From Limnohabitans sp. (GTDB lineage Bacteria > Pseudomonadota > Gammaproteobacteria > Burkholderiales > Burkholderiaceae_C), in the NCBI GenBank assembly GCA_023260735.1, contig JALQUL010000197.1, forward strand, positions 1 to 19,282: 19,282 bases of DNA, read 5' to 3'. Made by a program: the position numbers and the translations under genes. Position 1 is the first letter of the stretch, and the number at the start of each line of letters is the position of its first letter. Below the pieces are notes generated by a model that saw only the letters and a list, made by a program, of their open reading frames with translations, was not told the DNA's origin and ran no database searches. Of this stretch, positions 1 through 6,268 are shown piece after piece.

Positions 1-1
1 T

Positions 2-355
2 TATTGGGATTCCCAAAGAATTCATCAAGTTTTACAAAATATTTGTAGAAATGCAGTGTTTTACACGGACTCTCCAGGACAAATTTCAGTTCATCTATTT
101 CAAAAAAATAATAGTATTATTTGTAAAATTCAAGATAGCGCACCAAGTGTTGATCTGGCCGATATTCATCGCTTATTTGAGCCCTTGTTCAGAAGTGATG
201 TATCTAGAAATAAAAACTCGGGTGGGAGTGGATTAGGGTTGGCAATTGTAAAAGCTATCATTAGTGCTCATAAAGGAAAAATATCAGCCCGACCATCTAT
301 CATAGGTGGGTTATTAATTGAGTTTGAATTACCCATCACCCACGGCAATAATTGA
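2..355 (+). CDS. Sensor histidine kinase, BaeS-like, C-terminal fragment (5' end outside window)
   Basis: This is the ATP-binding half of a membrane histidine kinase that would phosphorylate the response regulator encoded just downstream. The open frame runs in from the window edge, so the sensor, HAMP and His-box parts are missing here. Visible in order are an N box (RIHQVLQNICRNA, Asn at fragment residues 13 and 17), a reduced G1 region (QDSAPS), an F box (LFEPLFR) and a G2 box (GGSGLGLAIVKAI). The phrase FRSDVSRNKNSGGSGLGL resembles BaeS of enterobacteria. A GTG at 56 could be taken for a start, but the N box lies upstream of it, so it is internal. The stop is 39 bases before the ATG of the regulator, which fits one operon. 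Family is certain; the BaeS assignment rests on similarity and on the partner. Confidence 0.85.
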   Translation, partial: YWDSQRIHQVLQNICRNAVFYTDSPGQISVHLFQKNNSIICKIQDSAPSVDLADIHRLFEPLFRSDVSRNKNSGGSGLGLAIVKAIISAHKGKISARPSIIGGLLIEFELPITHGNN

Positions 356-394
356 AATACTCCTTTGCAATTTTATCTGTTCTCAACCATCATC

Positions 395-1099
395 ATGCCC
401 AATAACATCGTCCCTATTCGTGTCGTAGTGGTAGAAGATGACACTAAAATTGCTCAATTATTAGTTGACTATTTAGTGTTGGAAAATTACCAAGCCATTG
501 TTTTTCATAATGGACAACAAGCATTTGAATTTTTACAAAATAATATCGTACAAATGCTGATCTTAGATTGGATGTTACCGGGCATGGATGGTTTGAGCTT
601 ATGCCAAGCAATTAGGTCAAACAGTGATATTCCTATTATGATGCTAACGGCAAAGATAGAAGAGATTGATCGACTTGCCGGTCTTGACAGCGGAGCTGAT
701 GATTATGTGTGTAAGCCTTTTAGTCCCAAAGAAGTCATGGCACGTATTCGAGCTATGTTAAGACGCTATATGTCACATCATCAGGAAAAAAATGAAGCTT
801 GGAAAATAATAAATGACAGCAAAGAAATTTATTGGGGCCAGCATTTGTTGCCGCTTACTAGGCATGAATTTGAAATGTTGAGTTTATTATTAAATCGACC
901 TGGTAGAGTGTTTTCTAGGGCACAACTGCTAGATAAAATCAATATTGAAAGTAAAGAAGTAAGTGATAGGGCGATTGATAGCCATATTAAAAATATTCGT
1001 AAAAAAATTCAAGCGATTGACCCACAGTGTGATTGCATTAGTTCTGTTTATGGGGTGGGCTATCGCTTTGATAGACCTTCAACCAATACTCCACACTAA
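395..1099 (+). CDS. baeR: OmpR-family response regulator, BaeR-like
   Basis: A 234-residue DNA-binding response regulator, the expected partner of the kinase fragment just upstream. The receiver domain (about residues 8-120) shows the acidic pair E14/D15, phospho-acceptor D58 (LILDWMLPG), T85 and K107 (CKPF). A winged-helix DNA-binding domain fills about 130-230 and ends in the usual SVYGVGYRF. The stretch TAKIEEIDRL-GL-GADDY-CKP is very close to enterobacterial BaeR, which controls efflux and envelope-stress genes; whether the regulon is the same here is inference. I chose the ATG at 395, giving an N-terminus of normal length; an in-frame TTG at 365 would add ten unlikely residues. No good ribosome binding site is seen. 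The stop codon touches the stop codon of the opposing hybrid kinase gene. Confidence 0.85.
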   Translation: MPNNIVPIRVVVVEDDTKIAQLLVDYLVLENYQAIVFHNGQQAFEFLQNNIVQMLILDWMLPGMDGLSLCQAIRSNSDIPIMMLTAKIEEIDRLAGLDSGADDYVCKPFSPKEVMARIRAMLRRYMSHHQEKNEAWKIINDSKEIYWGQHLLPLTRHEFEMLSLLLNRPGRVFSRAQLLDKINIESKEVSDRAIDSHIKNIRKKIQAIDPQCDCISSVYGVGYRFDRPSTNTPH

Positions 1100-3040
1100 T
1101 TAATTTTTTACATCCACCGACAATTGTAAAAAATGATTTAATAGACTTACTAAACTGCTAAGCGCAAAAGGTTTAATTAAGCTGTCGTTCATTCCAGCGT
1201 CCATACAAGCTTGAATTTCAGCCTTACCCGCATTAGCTGTCATTGCCACAATGGGTACTTTAGCTTTTTTACGATTTTGCAATTTTCGAATTTCAATCGT
1301 AGCCTCAATACCGTTCATCACAGGCATTTGCATATCCATCAATACCAAATCAACATCGTGATCAATCACCATCTGAACCGCTTCAGCACCGTGATTCGCC
1401 AAAATGATTTGAATGCCTGCAAAGTTGCGCTCGATTTGTTTTTGAGCTACTAACAAATTAATTTTATTATCATCAACAATTAACACTTTTTTATGCTGAG
1501 CTTGGTTAATGGGCGCAACTGGTGAGCTCGTATTAATAACATCAATTTTTTGACTAGGTAATTGTCCCTTTAGCTTTAAAAGTTCAGCTCGGGTGTAATA
1601 AGTGCTAGCTTTGTACTCCACATCTTTTGGGGCTTCTTCTGCAAATGTAGAATGCACTACTTTTTCTAGAGGCACAGTTACTTGGAAAACAGTACCGACC
1701 CCCTCTTTGCTCTTGAAAGCAATTTTGCCATTCATTAACTCAATTAAGCGCTTTGAAATCGATAAACCAAGACCAGTACCACCATATTGCATGGCGATGG
1801 ACTCATTTGCCTGCACAAACTCAGTGAATAAATGATCTTGAATCGACTTCTTTATACCAATGCCTGTATCTGAAATTTCTATTTGTAAATAAATTTTATT
1901 GGCATCATCAATGTCAAGCTTTTGTGTTGCTCGCATTCGAACAGAACCTTTATCGGTGAATTTAACCGAGTTCGATAAAATATTAACTAATACTTGCGTA
2001 ATTCTGTGACCATCGCCCCTTACCATTTTAGGCAGCTGACTAGAAATATGGAGTTCATAATCAATGTTTTTTTCTTGCGCCAAATATTTTAAAATATTAT
2101 AAGAATTGTATAAAATTTCTCGCAAATCAAAATCAGCTGGATTAATACCCAACTTATTTTCTTGTAATTTAGACAAGTCTAATAAGTCATTAATAATAGT
2201 GAGTAACTGGTTGGATGATTGGCCTAAGGATTTTGTTAACTCATTATATTCCGCCACGTCAAATTGGGAGTTTGTATTGCTTCTTAATAAATTAACAATA
2301 CCTACTATCGCATTCATAGGTGTGCGCAACTCATGGGTGATAGTGGCAAAAAACCGATCTTTATATTGTTGGGCTCTTTCAAGTTGTTGTTTAGACTCTT
2401 GAATAGAATCATTTTGACGGCCTAAAATACTAATTAATTTTGAATAATTAAACTCAATTAAAGTCACTGACAACATTCCTAAAACTACTAAAGTAACACC
2501 TTGAGCAGCATTTAAGTATTGAATAATATCTTTATCAATTATCTGTACCCAGATGCCCCAGTCAATAAAATTGGCACCTAAAATGGTAGCAATAATGGAA
2601 ATGGCCATGGTAACAGTCCAAATTTTTGCCACTTTAGTGGAATGCAGCAACATAGCAAAAATGGGAGCCATAGTGATATAACCCACCACAATAGGCAACT
2701 GAAACCACAACATTAAATTTAAAAATAAAATGTTGATAAATCCATTAGACAAAACAAATAAAACGATTTTTTGATTAAAACCAATTTTTTTAATCAATAG
2801 ATGAGCAATGCCTGCCAATATTGCAGTAACTCCACAGACGATAGCAGGTCCCCAGTTCTGTAGAAAAATCCAGACAAAAGTATAAAAACTAGTCATACTA
2901 ACAATGGTGTAATTCACCATTGTCAACTGCCATTTTTTGCTCTTTAAGGCCTTTTGCTCAAGTGTCATTTTGGTATCATCCGCTTTTGGGGGAGCTGATT
3001 GATTAGGCGACTTGTTTTTATTGATTCGAGTTTGGGTCAT
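1100..3040 (-). CDS. Membrane hybrid histidine kinase (6 TM - HisKA - HATPase - REC)
   Basis: A 646-residue hybrid sensor kinase. Residues 1-38 are polar and probably cytoplasmic. Six hydrophobic segments follow (roughly 42-60, 64-82, 92-112, 115-133, 138-157, 178-198), with almost no periplasmic loop, so the signal is likely sensed in or near the membrane. A helical linker (205-228) leads to HisKA with His236 (THELRTPMNAI). The HATPase domain has an N box (N353, N357), G1 box (DTGIGI at 391) and G2 box (GGTGLGLS at 420-427). A C-terminal receiver domain (about 517-635) has D523/D524, phospho-acceptor D569 (LMDMQMPVMNG), T601 and K623. There is no Hpt domain, so phosphate must pass to a separate Hpt protein or the receiver is regulatory. 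I do not recognise a specific named gene. It runs opposite to baeR and ends exactly at its stop codon. Confidence 0.9.
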   Translation of the reverse strand: MTQTRINKNKSPNQSAPPKADDTKMTLEQKALKSKKWQLTMVNYTIVSMTSFYTFVWIFLQNWGPAIVCGVTAILAGIAHLLIKKIGFNQKIVLFVLSNGFINILFLNLMLWFQLPIVVGYITMAPIFAMLLHSTKVAKIWTVTMAISIIATILGANFIDWGIWVQIIDKDIIQYLNAAQGVTLVVLGMLSVTLIEFNYSKLISILGRQNDSIQESKQQLERAQQYKDRFFATITHELRTPMNAIVGIVNLLRSNTNSQFDVAEYNELTKSLGQSSNQLLTIINDLLDLSKLQENKLGINPADFDLREILYNSYNILKYLAQEKNIDYELHISSQLPKMVRGDGHRITQVLVNILSNSVKFTDKGSVRMRATQKLDIDDANKIYLQIEISDTGIGIKKSIQDHLFTEFVQANESIAMQYGGTGLGLSISKRLIELMNGKIAFKSKEGVGTVFQVTVPLEKVVHSTFAEEAPKDVEYKASTYYTRAELLKLKGQLPSQKIDVINTSSPVAPINQAQHKKVLIVDDNKINLLVAQKQIERNFAGIQIILANHGAEAVQMVIDHDVDLVLMDMQMPVMNGIEATIEIRKLQNRKKAKVPIVAMTANAGKAEIQACMDAGMNDSLIKPFALSSLVSLLNHFLQLSVDVKN

Positions 3041-3105
3041 TTCATTCGCAGCATCGGGTTTATAAATTGTAATGGCCTACTTAACTAAACAAAAATTTGG
3101 TACAA

Positions 3106-3125
3106 AAGCAAAAACGTTTGTGCTT
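3106..3125. promoter_or_regulatory. Near-perfect 20-base palindrome, LacI/GalR-type operator candidate
   Basis: The two 10-base halves are inverted copies with a single mismatch (aagcaaaaac / gtttgtgctt). The centre AAACGTTT fits the AAnCGnTT core typical of LacI/GalR-family operators, and the flanks GCA/TGC resemble PurR-type boxes. It lies 66-85 bases upstream of the hybrid kinase start codon on the minus strand, so it is placed to control that gene. The palindrome is seen directly; the regulator family is inference, and no LacI-family gene is in the window. Confidence 0.45.
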
Positions 3126-3163
3126 AGGTGAGTTGGAGCAAACTACTACTTAGAATTTCAATC

Positions 3164-3239
3164 TTATTGCTTTTACGAACCAGAACACCCTCCATACTGG
3201 TGATGCTCATCCCAAATTTAGAATGTCTAAAAGCAATAG
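3164..3239. repeat. Inverted repeat, 12-base arms with 52-base spacer
   Basis: Arms at 3164-3175 (ttattgctttta) and 3228-3239 (taaaagcaatag) match as inverted copies at 11 of 12 positions. The pair could form a long-loop stem in RNA or bind a protein at two sites. No coding sequence lies between the arms, and no target-site duplication is obvious. Function unknown. Confidence 0.4.
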
Positions 3240-3704
3240 GCAAAACTTACTCAAATAAGTAAGCTATTAGTTCTAGTTCAAACAACAATGATCTAATTGA
3301 CTAATTGCCAAAATTATTTTTTTCTATTTTATAACTTCAAACTAGCAACTCAAGTTAAAGTGTTGTTTAAAAAATAATTTCAAATATTAAAAAACGAGAA
3401 ATTTGAAGTGTTTATTCAATTTCCCTATCAATTGCAATAGTAAGTCCTAGAAATTGCTTCAATCAGGAATCAACCAATCTGAATCGGGGTACTGGGGGGT
3501 ATTGATGTTCCTTTAGCTTATATTAGAAAAAATATAAGGTGAATTATTGTAATAACCATAAAAATATTAGCTCTTGAAAGGCCTCAACAACACAATTGAT
3601 TCAACAAGAATCAACAAAAATAAACAGTTGAAAGGAGTTTGAAGCCTTAGAAAGCCTCCTGCAATAATAATAAATTCCCTTTAATCTATTTTTTAAATTA
3701 TTAT

Positions 3705-4619
3705 ATGAAATTTCAGTTGTTGATTAGTTTAATTATTTCAGTTGCGGGCAACAGTTATGCAGCAAGTTTTGATTGCTCAAAAGCCAAAAGCCCAATTGAA
3801 AAATCTATCTGTGCAGATCCAAAACTAAGTGCTTTAGATGAAAAATTAGGTGATACCTACTCCAACATTAAAAATAATTTGAGTGAAGTTGCCAAATCTA
3901 AATTACGCAATCATCAGACTGCCTGGGTTAAGTCATTAGCACAAGATTGTTCAGACGCCATACAAACCAAAGATAATAAAAAAATTGCGAGTTGTTTAAT
4001 CAATTATTACGAATCAAGAATTCAATATTTAAGTAGTCTTAATCCACCAGTTGATGGATTCTATAAATTTCCAACACTGGGAAAAACTAGCAACATTAGT
4101 TATGAATTATTAGATAAGCCAACCGGTGCTGCTAATTTAGTCAATAGCACGGTTGAAAAAATGGCCTCTAGTTATGAGCTTGGAAAAGAAGATAATTTAG
4201 AGATGAGTCTGAGCAGCTTAGGTCAATCTATTATTGCGATTCAAGCTAATTTTGAAACCAATGGAGGTGCCCACCCTGATTTTGGTGCGAGTTATAGCTA
4301 TATTGACATGAGTAAAGGTAGAGAGCTTAAAACTGAAGATTTTTTTATTAAAAATAAATGGCCAGAATTAGCAAAATTGATTGTCAAAAAAATGAATACA
4401 GGAGCTGATCAAGAAACCAAAGATTGTTATTCCAGCATTGATGATCAGGCTATTTTGGAGATTTTAAAAACTAATTTTTCTGCTATTCAAATTACGAATA
4501 AGGGCATTTCTATTTTATTAGGTGTTCCACGTTATTGCAGAAACAATGATTTTTTTGACCTTGATAAATCAAGTCTAAAGCCATTTATGACAGATGGTTT
4601 TAAAGCCATTGCTCAATAA
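3705..4619 (+). CDS. Exported LprI-type (DUF1311) protein with RsiV/DUF3298-like C-terminal domain
   Basis: A 304-residue secreted or periplasmic protein. Residues 1-19 are a signal peptide (hydrophobic core LLISLIISVAG, cleavage expected after SYA). Residues 20-110 form an LprI-like N-terminal domain: SFDC, then IEKSICAD, LSALDEKLGDTY and a second cysteine pair, with C24, C36, C82 and C97 likely in disulfides. That family includes the mycobacterial lysozyme inhibitor LprI. The C-terminal half (about 115-304) has a GGAHPDFG motif followed by SYIDMSKGRELKTEDFF, which resembles the RsiV/DUF3298 fold, a domain that binds lysozyme in Bacillus RsiV. A role in lysozyme or peptidoglycan interaction is therefore suggested but not shown. 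The ATG at 3705 is needed for the signal peptide; no Shine-Dalgarno sequence is visible. A hairpin follows the gene, so it is probably a single transcription unit. Confidence 0.8.
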   Translation: MKFQLLISLIISVAGNSYAASFDCSKAKSPIEKSICADPKLSALDEKLGDTYSNIKNNLSEVAKSKLRNHQTAWVKSLAQDCSDAIQTKDNKKIASCLINYYESRIQYLSSLNPPVDGFYKFPTLGKTSNISYELLDKPTGAANLVNSTVEKMASSYELGKEDNLEMSLSSLGQSIIAIQANFETNGGAHPDFGASYSYIDMSKGRELKTEDFFIKNKWPELAKLIVKKMNTGADQETKDCYSSIDDQAILEILKTNFSAIQITNKGISILLGVPRYCRNNDFFDLDKSSLKPFMTDGFKAIAQ

Positions 4620-4637
4620 AGTAAAAGGCCAATACTT

Positions 4638-4666
4638 TGGGTATTAAAAGCAATTTTTAATACCTA
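4638..4666 (+). terminator. AT-rich hairpin after the LprI-like gene
   Basis: A perfect 10-bp stem (4640-4649 with 4655-4664, ggtattaaaa / ttttaatacc) closes a 5-base loop, about 20 bases after the stop codon. No long T run follows, so termination may be weak. It is close to symmetric and could work in either direction. Confidence 0.45.
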
Positions 4667-4731
4667 CTTCCATTGTTTTAGGAAAGTTTCAAAAAAGTTA
4701 TCGTTAAAACATCAGGAAAAAATGTCAAAAC

Positions 4732-4765
4732 ATAGGGTGTTACTTTTTTCATCCAATCACCCTAT
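4732..4765. promoter_or_regulatory. Inverted repeat upstream of the PH-domain gene
   Basis: Perfect 8-base arms (atagggtg at 4732-4739, caccctat at 4758-4765) are separated by 18 bases. The site ends 67 bases before the start codon of the PH-domain gene, where a promoter would be expected. Arm centres are about 26 bases apart, near two and a half helical turns. It may be a regulator site or an RNA hairpin; no regulator can be named. Confidence 0.3.
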
Positions 4766-4832
4766 TCAAGTTCTGCTAAGATTAGCTTACGACTAACTTT
4801 AGCCGTTATTGATTGAAGAAAAGGTACATCTT

Positions 4833-5246
4833 ATGACCGAAGAAAAAACTATTTGGACCGAAACAGCCAGCATGAAGGATTTTTATGTCACGCCTAAACT
4901 ATGGTTGTTTAGTTTGCTAAGCTTAGGGATTTATACCCTTGTGATTTACTTTATTCGTTTATACACCCGCTACACGCTCACCAACCAACGCTTAATAGTC
5001 GAGTCTGGCTTATTGGTAAAACGCATAGAAGAAATAGAACTATTTAGAATTAAAGATACCAAATTTAACCAAGGCTTTTTTCAGCGCTGGGTGGACATGG
5101 GAGAAATTGCTGTATTTAGTAGTGACCAAACGAGCAATTTAATTTTAAGCAATATGCCTAACGCCAGAGAAAAACGTGAACAAATCAGAGCCATGGCCAA
5201 CCAATCACGCGAAGATAATGGTATTAGAACTATTATTAATGATTGA
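4833..5246 (+). CDS. Membrane-anchored bacterial PH-domain (bPH_2, YdbS-like) protein
   Basis: A 137-residue protein with one hydrophobic segment (about residues 22-42) followed by a bacterial PH-like domain (about 44-120). The family pattern YTLTNQRLIVESGLL, then EEIELFRIKDTKFNQGFFQR, a G-I-V-SSD strand and a final NMPNAREKREQIR helix is clear. Such proteins sit in the cytoplasmic membrane with the PH-like domain in the cytoplasm; their biochemical role is poorly known. I chose the ATG at 4833 because an AAAAGG Shine-Dalgarno lies about eight bases before it; an upstream in-frame TTG at 4809 would add eight residues without a binding site. The gene stands alone, with a terminator hairpin about 50 bases downstream. 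Confidence 0.8.
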   Translation: MTEEKTIWTETASMKDFYVTPKLWLFSLLSLGIYTLVIYFIRLYTRYTLTNQRLIVESGLLVKRIEEIELFRIKDTKFNQGFFQRWVDMGEIAVFSSDQTSNLILSNMPNAREKREQIRAMANQSREDNGIRTIIND

Positions 5247-5294
5247 TATTAACTTTGGCTAATTAATGCCAAGACTCAAACCCAAGGCTGTTTT

Positions 5295-5346
5295 AACCCC
5301 ATTTAATACTGACATTGTTGTCTTATGAGTGGGGTTTCTTTTTAAT
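5295..5346 (+). terminator. Intrinsic terminator after the PH-domain gene
   Basis: Arms aacccca (5295-5301) and tggggtt (5330-5336) pair perfectly. The 28-base loop contains a second small stem (gaca 5311-5314 / tgtc 5319-5322). A T-rich tail (tcttttta) follows directly. The position 48 bases after the stop codon fits. Confidence 0.65.
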
Positions 5347-5425
5347 GGCAATTAAAGTAGCAATTCAAGATCACCCATACTTTTGGCAGTCTCTCATTAA
5401 GCATTTTATGATTTACTTATGAACG

Positions 5426-5470
5426 TGATAGAAATAATCAATCAATAAAAGTGACTGATTGGTATATCAT
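5426..5470. promoter_or_regulatory. Extended dyad upstream of ahpC, possible OxyR/LysR-type site
   Basis: An imperfect dyad, aatcaatca (5436-5444) and tgactgatt (5452-5460), matches at 8 of 9 positions around a 7-base centre. Outer TGATA (5426) and TATCA (5465) extend it, one base out of register. The left half ATAG-N7-CAAT is one mismatch from the first half of the OxyR pattern ATAG-N7-CTAT, but the right half fits poorly. A weak promoter (TTGGTA, 18-base spacer, TTTATT at 5483) overlaps its right edge, which would suit an activator-dependent promoter. OxyR control of ahpC is well known in proteobacteria; its use here is inference. Confidence 0.35.
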
Positions 5471-5524
5471 TACATCACTGAATTTATTTTAGTTCCATTT
5501 TTTACCCACCTAGAAGGAAACATC

Positions 5525-6088
5525 ATGTCACTTATCAATACCACAATCCAACCTTTTAAAACAACAGCTTTCCACAATGGCAAATTTGTAGAAGTTTCTA
5601 ACGAAACAATGGCTGGCAAATGGTCTGTGTTGATTTTTATGCCTGCAGCATTCACATTCAACTGCCCAACAGAAATTGAAGATGCAGCAGAGAACTATGC
5701 TGAATTCCAAAAAGCAGGTGCAGAAGTTTACATCGTTACCACCGATACCCACTTCTCACACAAAGTTTGGCACGAAACATCACCAGCAGTTGGTAAAGCT
5801 ACATTCCCGTTAGTTGGCGACCCAACACACCAATTAACACGTGCTTTTGGCGTACACATTGAAGAAGAAGGTTTAGCTTTACGTGGCACTTTCATCATCA
5901 ACCCACAAGGTCAAATCAAAACTGCTGAAGTTCACTCTAACGAAATCGCTCGTGACGTGAAAGAAACTGTACGTAAATTAAAAGCAGCTCAATACACTGC
6001 TGCTAACCCAGGTCAAGTATGCCCAGCTAAGTGGAACGAAGGCGCTAAGACTTTAACTCCTTCTTTAGAATTAGTTGGTAAGATCTAA
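5525..6088 (+). CDS. ahpC: Alkyl hydroperoxide reductase subunit C (typical 2-Cys peroxiredoxin)
   Basis: AhpC reduces hydrogen peroxide, organic peroxides and peroxynitrite in the cytoplasm and is recycled by AhpF. The 187-residue protein has exactly the length of the E. coli enzyme. The peroxidatic cysteine is C47 in PAAFTFNCPTE (the P-x3-T-x2-C motif), the resolving cysteine is C166 in GQVCPAKW, and the conserved arginine is in LRGTFII. The start is the ATG at 5525, preceded by GAAGGA six bases upstream; an open frame continues upstream to 5459 but lacks family similarity. The partner gene ahpF follows after 180 bases that hold two hairpins, so the two subunits may be made in unequal amounts. 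Regulation by a peroxide sensor is suggested by the upstream dyad. Confidence 0.97.
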   Translation: MSLINTTIQPFKTTAFHNGKFVEVSNETMAGKWSVLIFMPAAFTFNCPTEIEDAAENYAEFQKAGAEVYIVTTDTHFSHKVWHETSPAVGKATFPLVGDPTHQLTRAFGVHIEEEGLALRGTFIINPQGQIKTAEVHSNEIARDVKETVRKLKAAQYTAANPGQVCPAKWNEGAKTLTPSLELVGKI

Positions 6089-6106
6089 TTTTTTAGCTTG
6101 GATTTT

Positions 6107-6126
6107 CGCCCTGTTTATTCAGGGCG
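6107..6126 (+). terminator. GC-rich hairpin in the ahpC-ahpF intergenic region
   Basis: A perfect 7-bp stem (cgccctg 6107-6113, cagggcg 6120-6126) with a 6-base loop, 18 bases after the ahpC stop. No T run follows, so it is not a standard intrinsic terminator. It may protect the ahpC 3' end or act as an attenuator. The same cgccctg 7-mer recurs at 6212-6218 and could compete for the right arm. Confidence 0.5.
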
Positions 6127-6134
6127 TTGAGCGC

Positions 6135-6179
6135 AAGGCGTTTAGTGGCCCTCTTTAAAGCAGTAAAACTAAGCGCCTT
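6135..6179 (+). terminator. Second, longer hairpin between ahpC and ahpF
   Basis: Arms 6135-6146 (aaggcgtttagt) and 6168-6179 (actaagcgcctt) pair over 12 bp with one G-T wobble, around a 21-base loop. It is followed by tccctcaacccc rather than a T run. Probably a processing, stability or partial-termination structure that lowers ahpF relative to ahpC. Confidence 0.5.
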
Positions 6180-6268
6180 TCCCTCAACCCCCTCCCTATT
6201 ATTTTTATAACCGCCCTGCTAGTTTTAGCGAGGTGTTAGATTTTTGCACCCTTTTTTAGGAGAACATC

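Larger units (their letters stand above)
3041..3704. other. Long gene-free region (664 bases) between the hybrid kinase and the LprI-like gene
   Basis: No frame of useful length or recognisable product is present. The stretch is very AT-rich. It should hold the divergent promoters of the leftward hybrid kinase and the rightward LprI-like gene. Visible structure includes a 20-base near-palindrome at 3106-3125, inverted arms at 3164-3175 and 3228-3239, a small hairpin with 6-bp arms (3246-3251 and 3258-3263), and a tandem GGGGTA(C/T) pair at 3486 and 3496 with exact 10-base spacing. A small RNA or a decayed element could be hidden here, but nothing proves it. Confidence 0.6.

Noticed and set aside
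3420..3545. Possible degraded integrase C-terminus near the GGGGTA doublet
   Set aside because: All three forward frames carry stops around 3480-3540 and no tyrosine-recombinase motif can be read.
5459..5524. N-terminal extension of AhpC
   Set aside because: The extra residues do not belong to the family; the ATG at 5525 has a good Shine-Dalgarno and gives exactly 187 residues.
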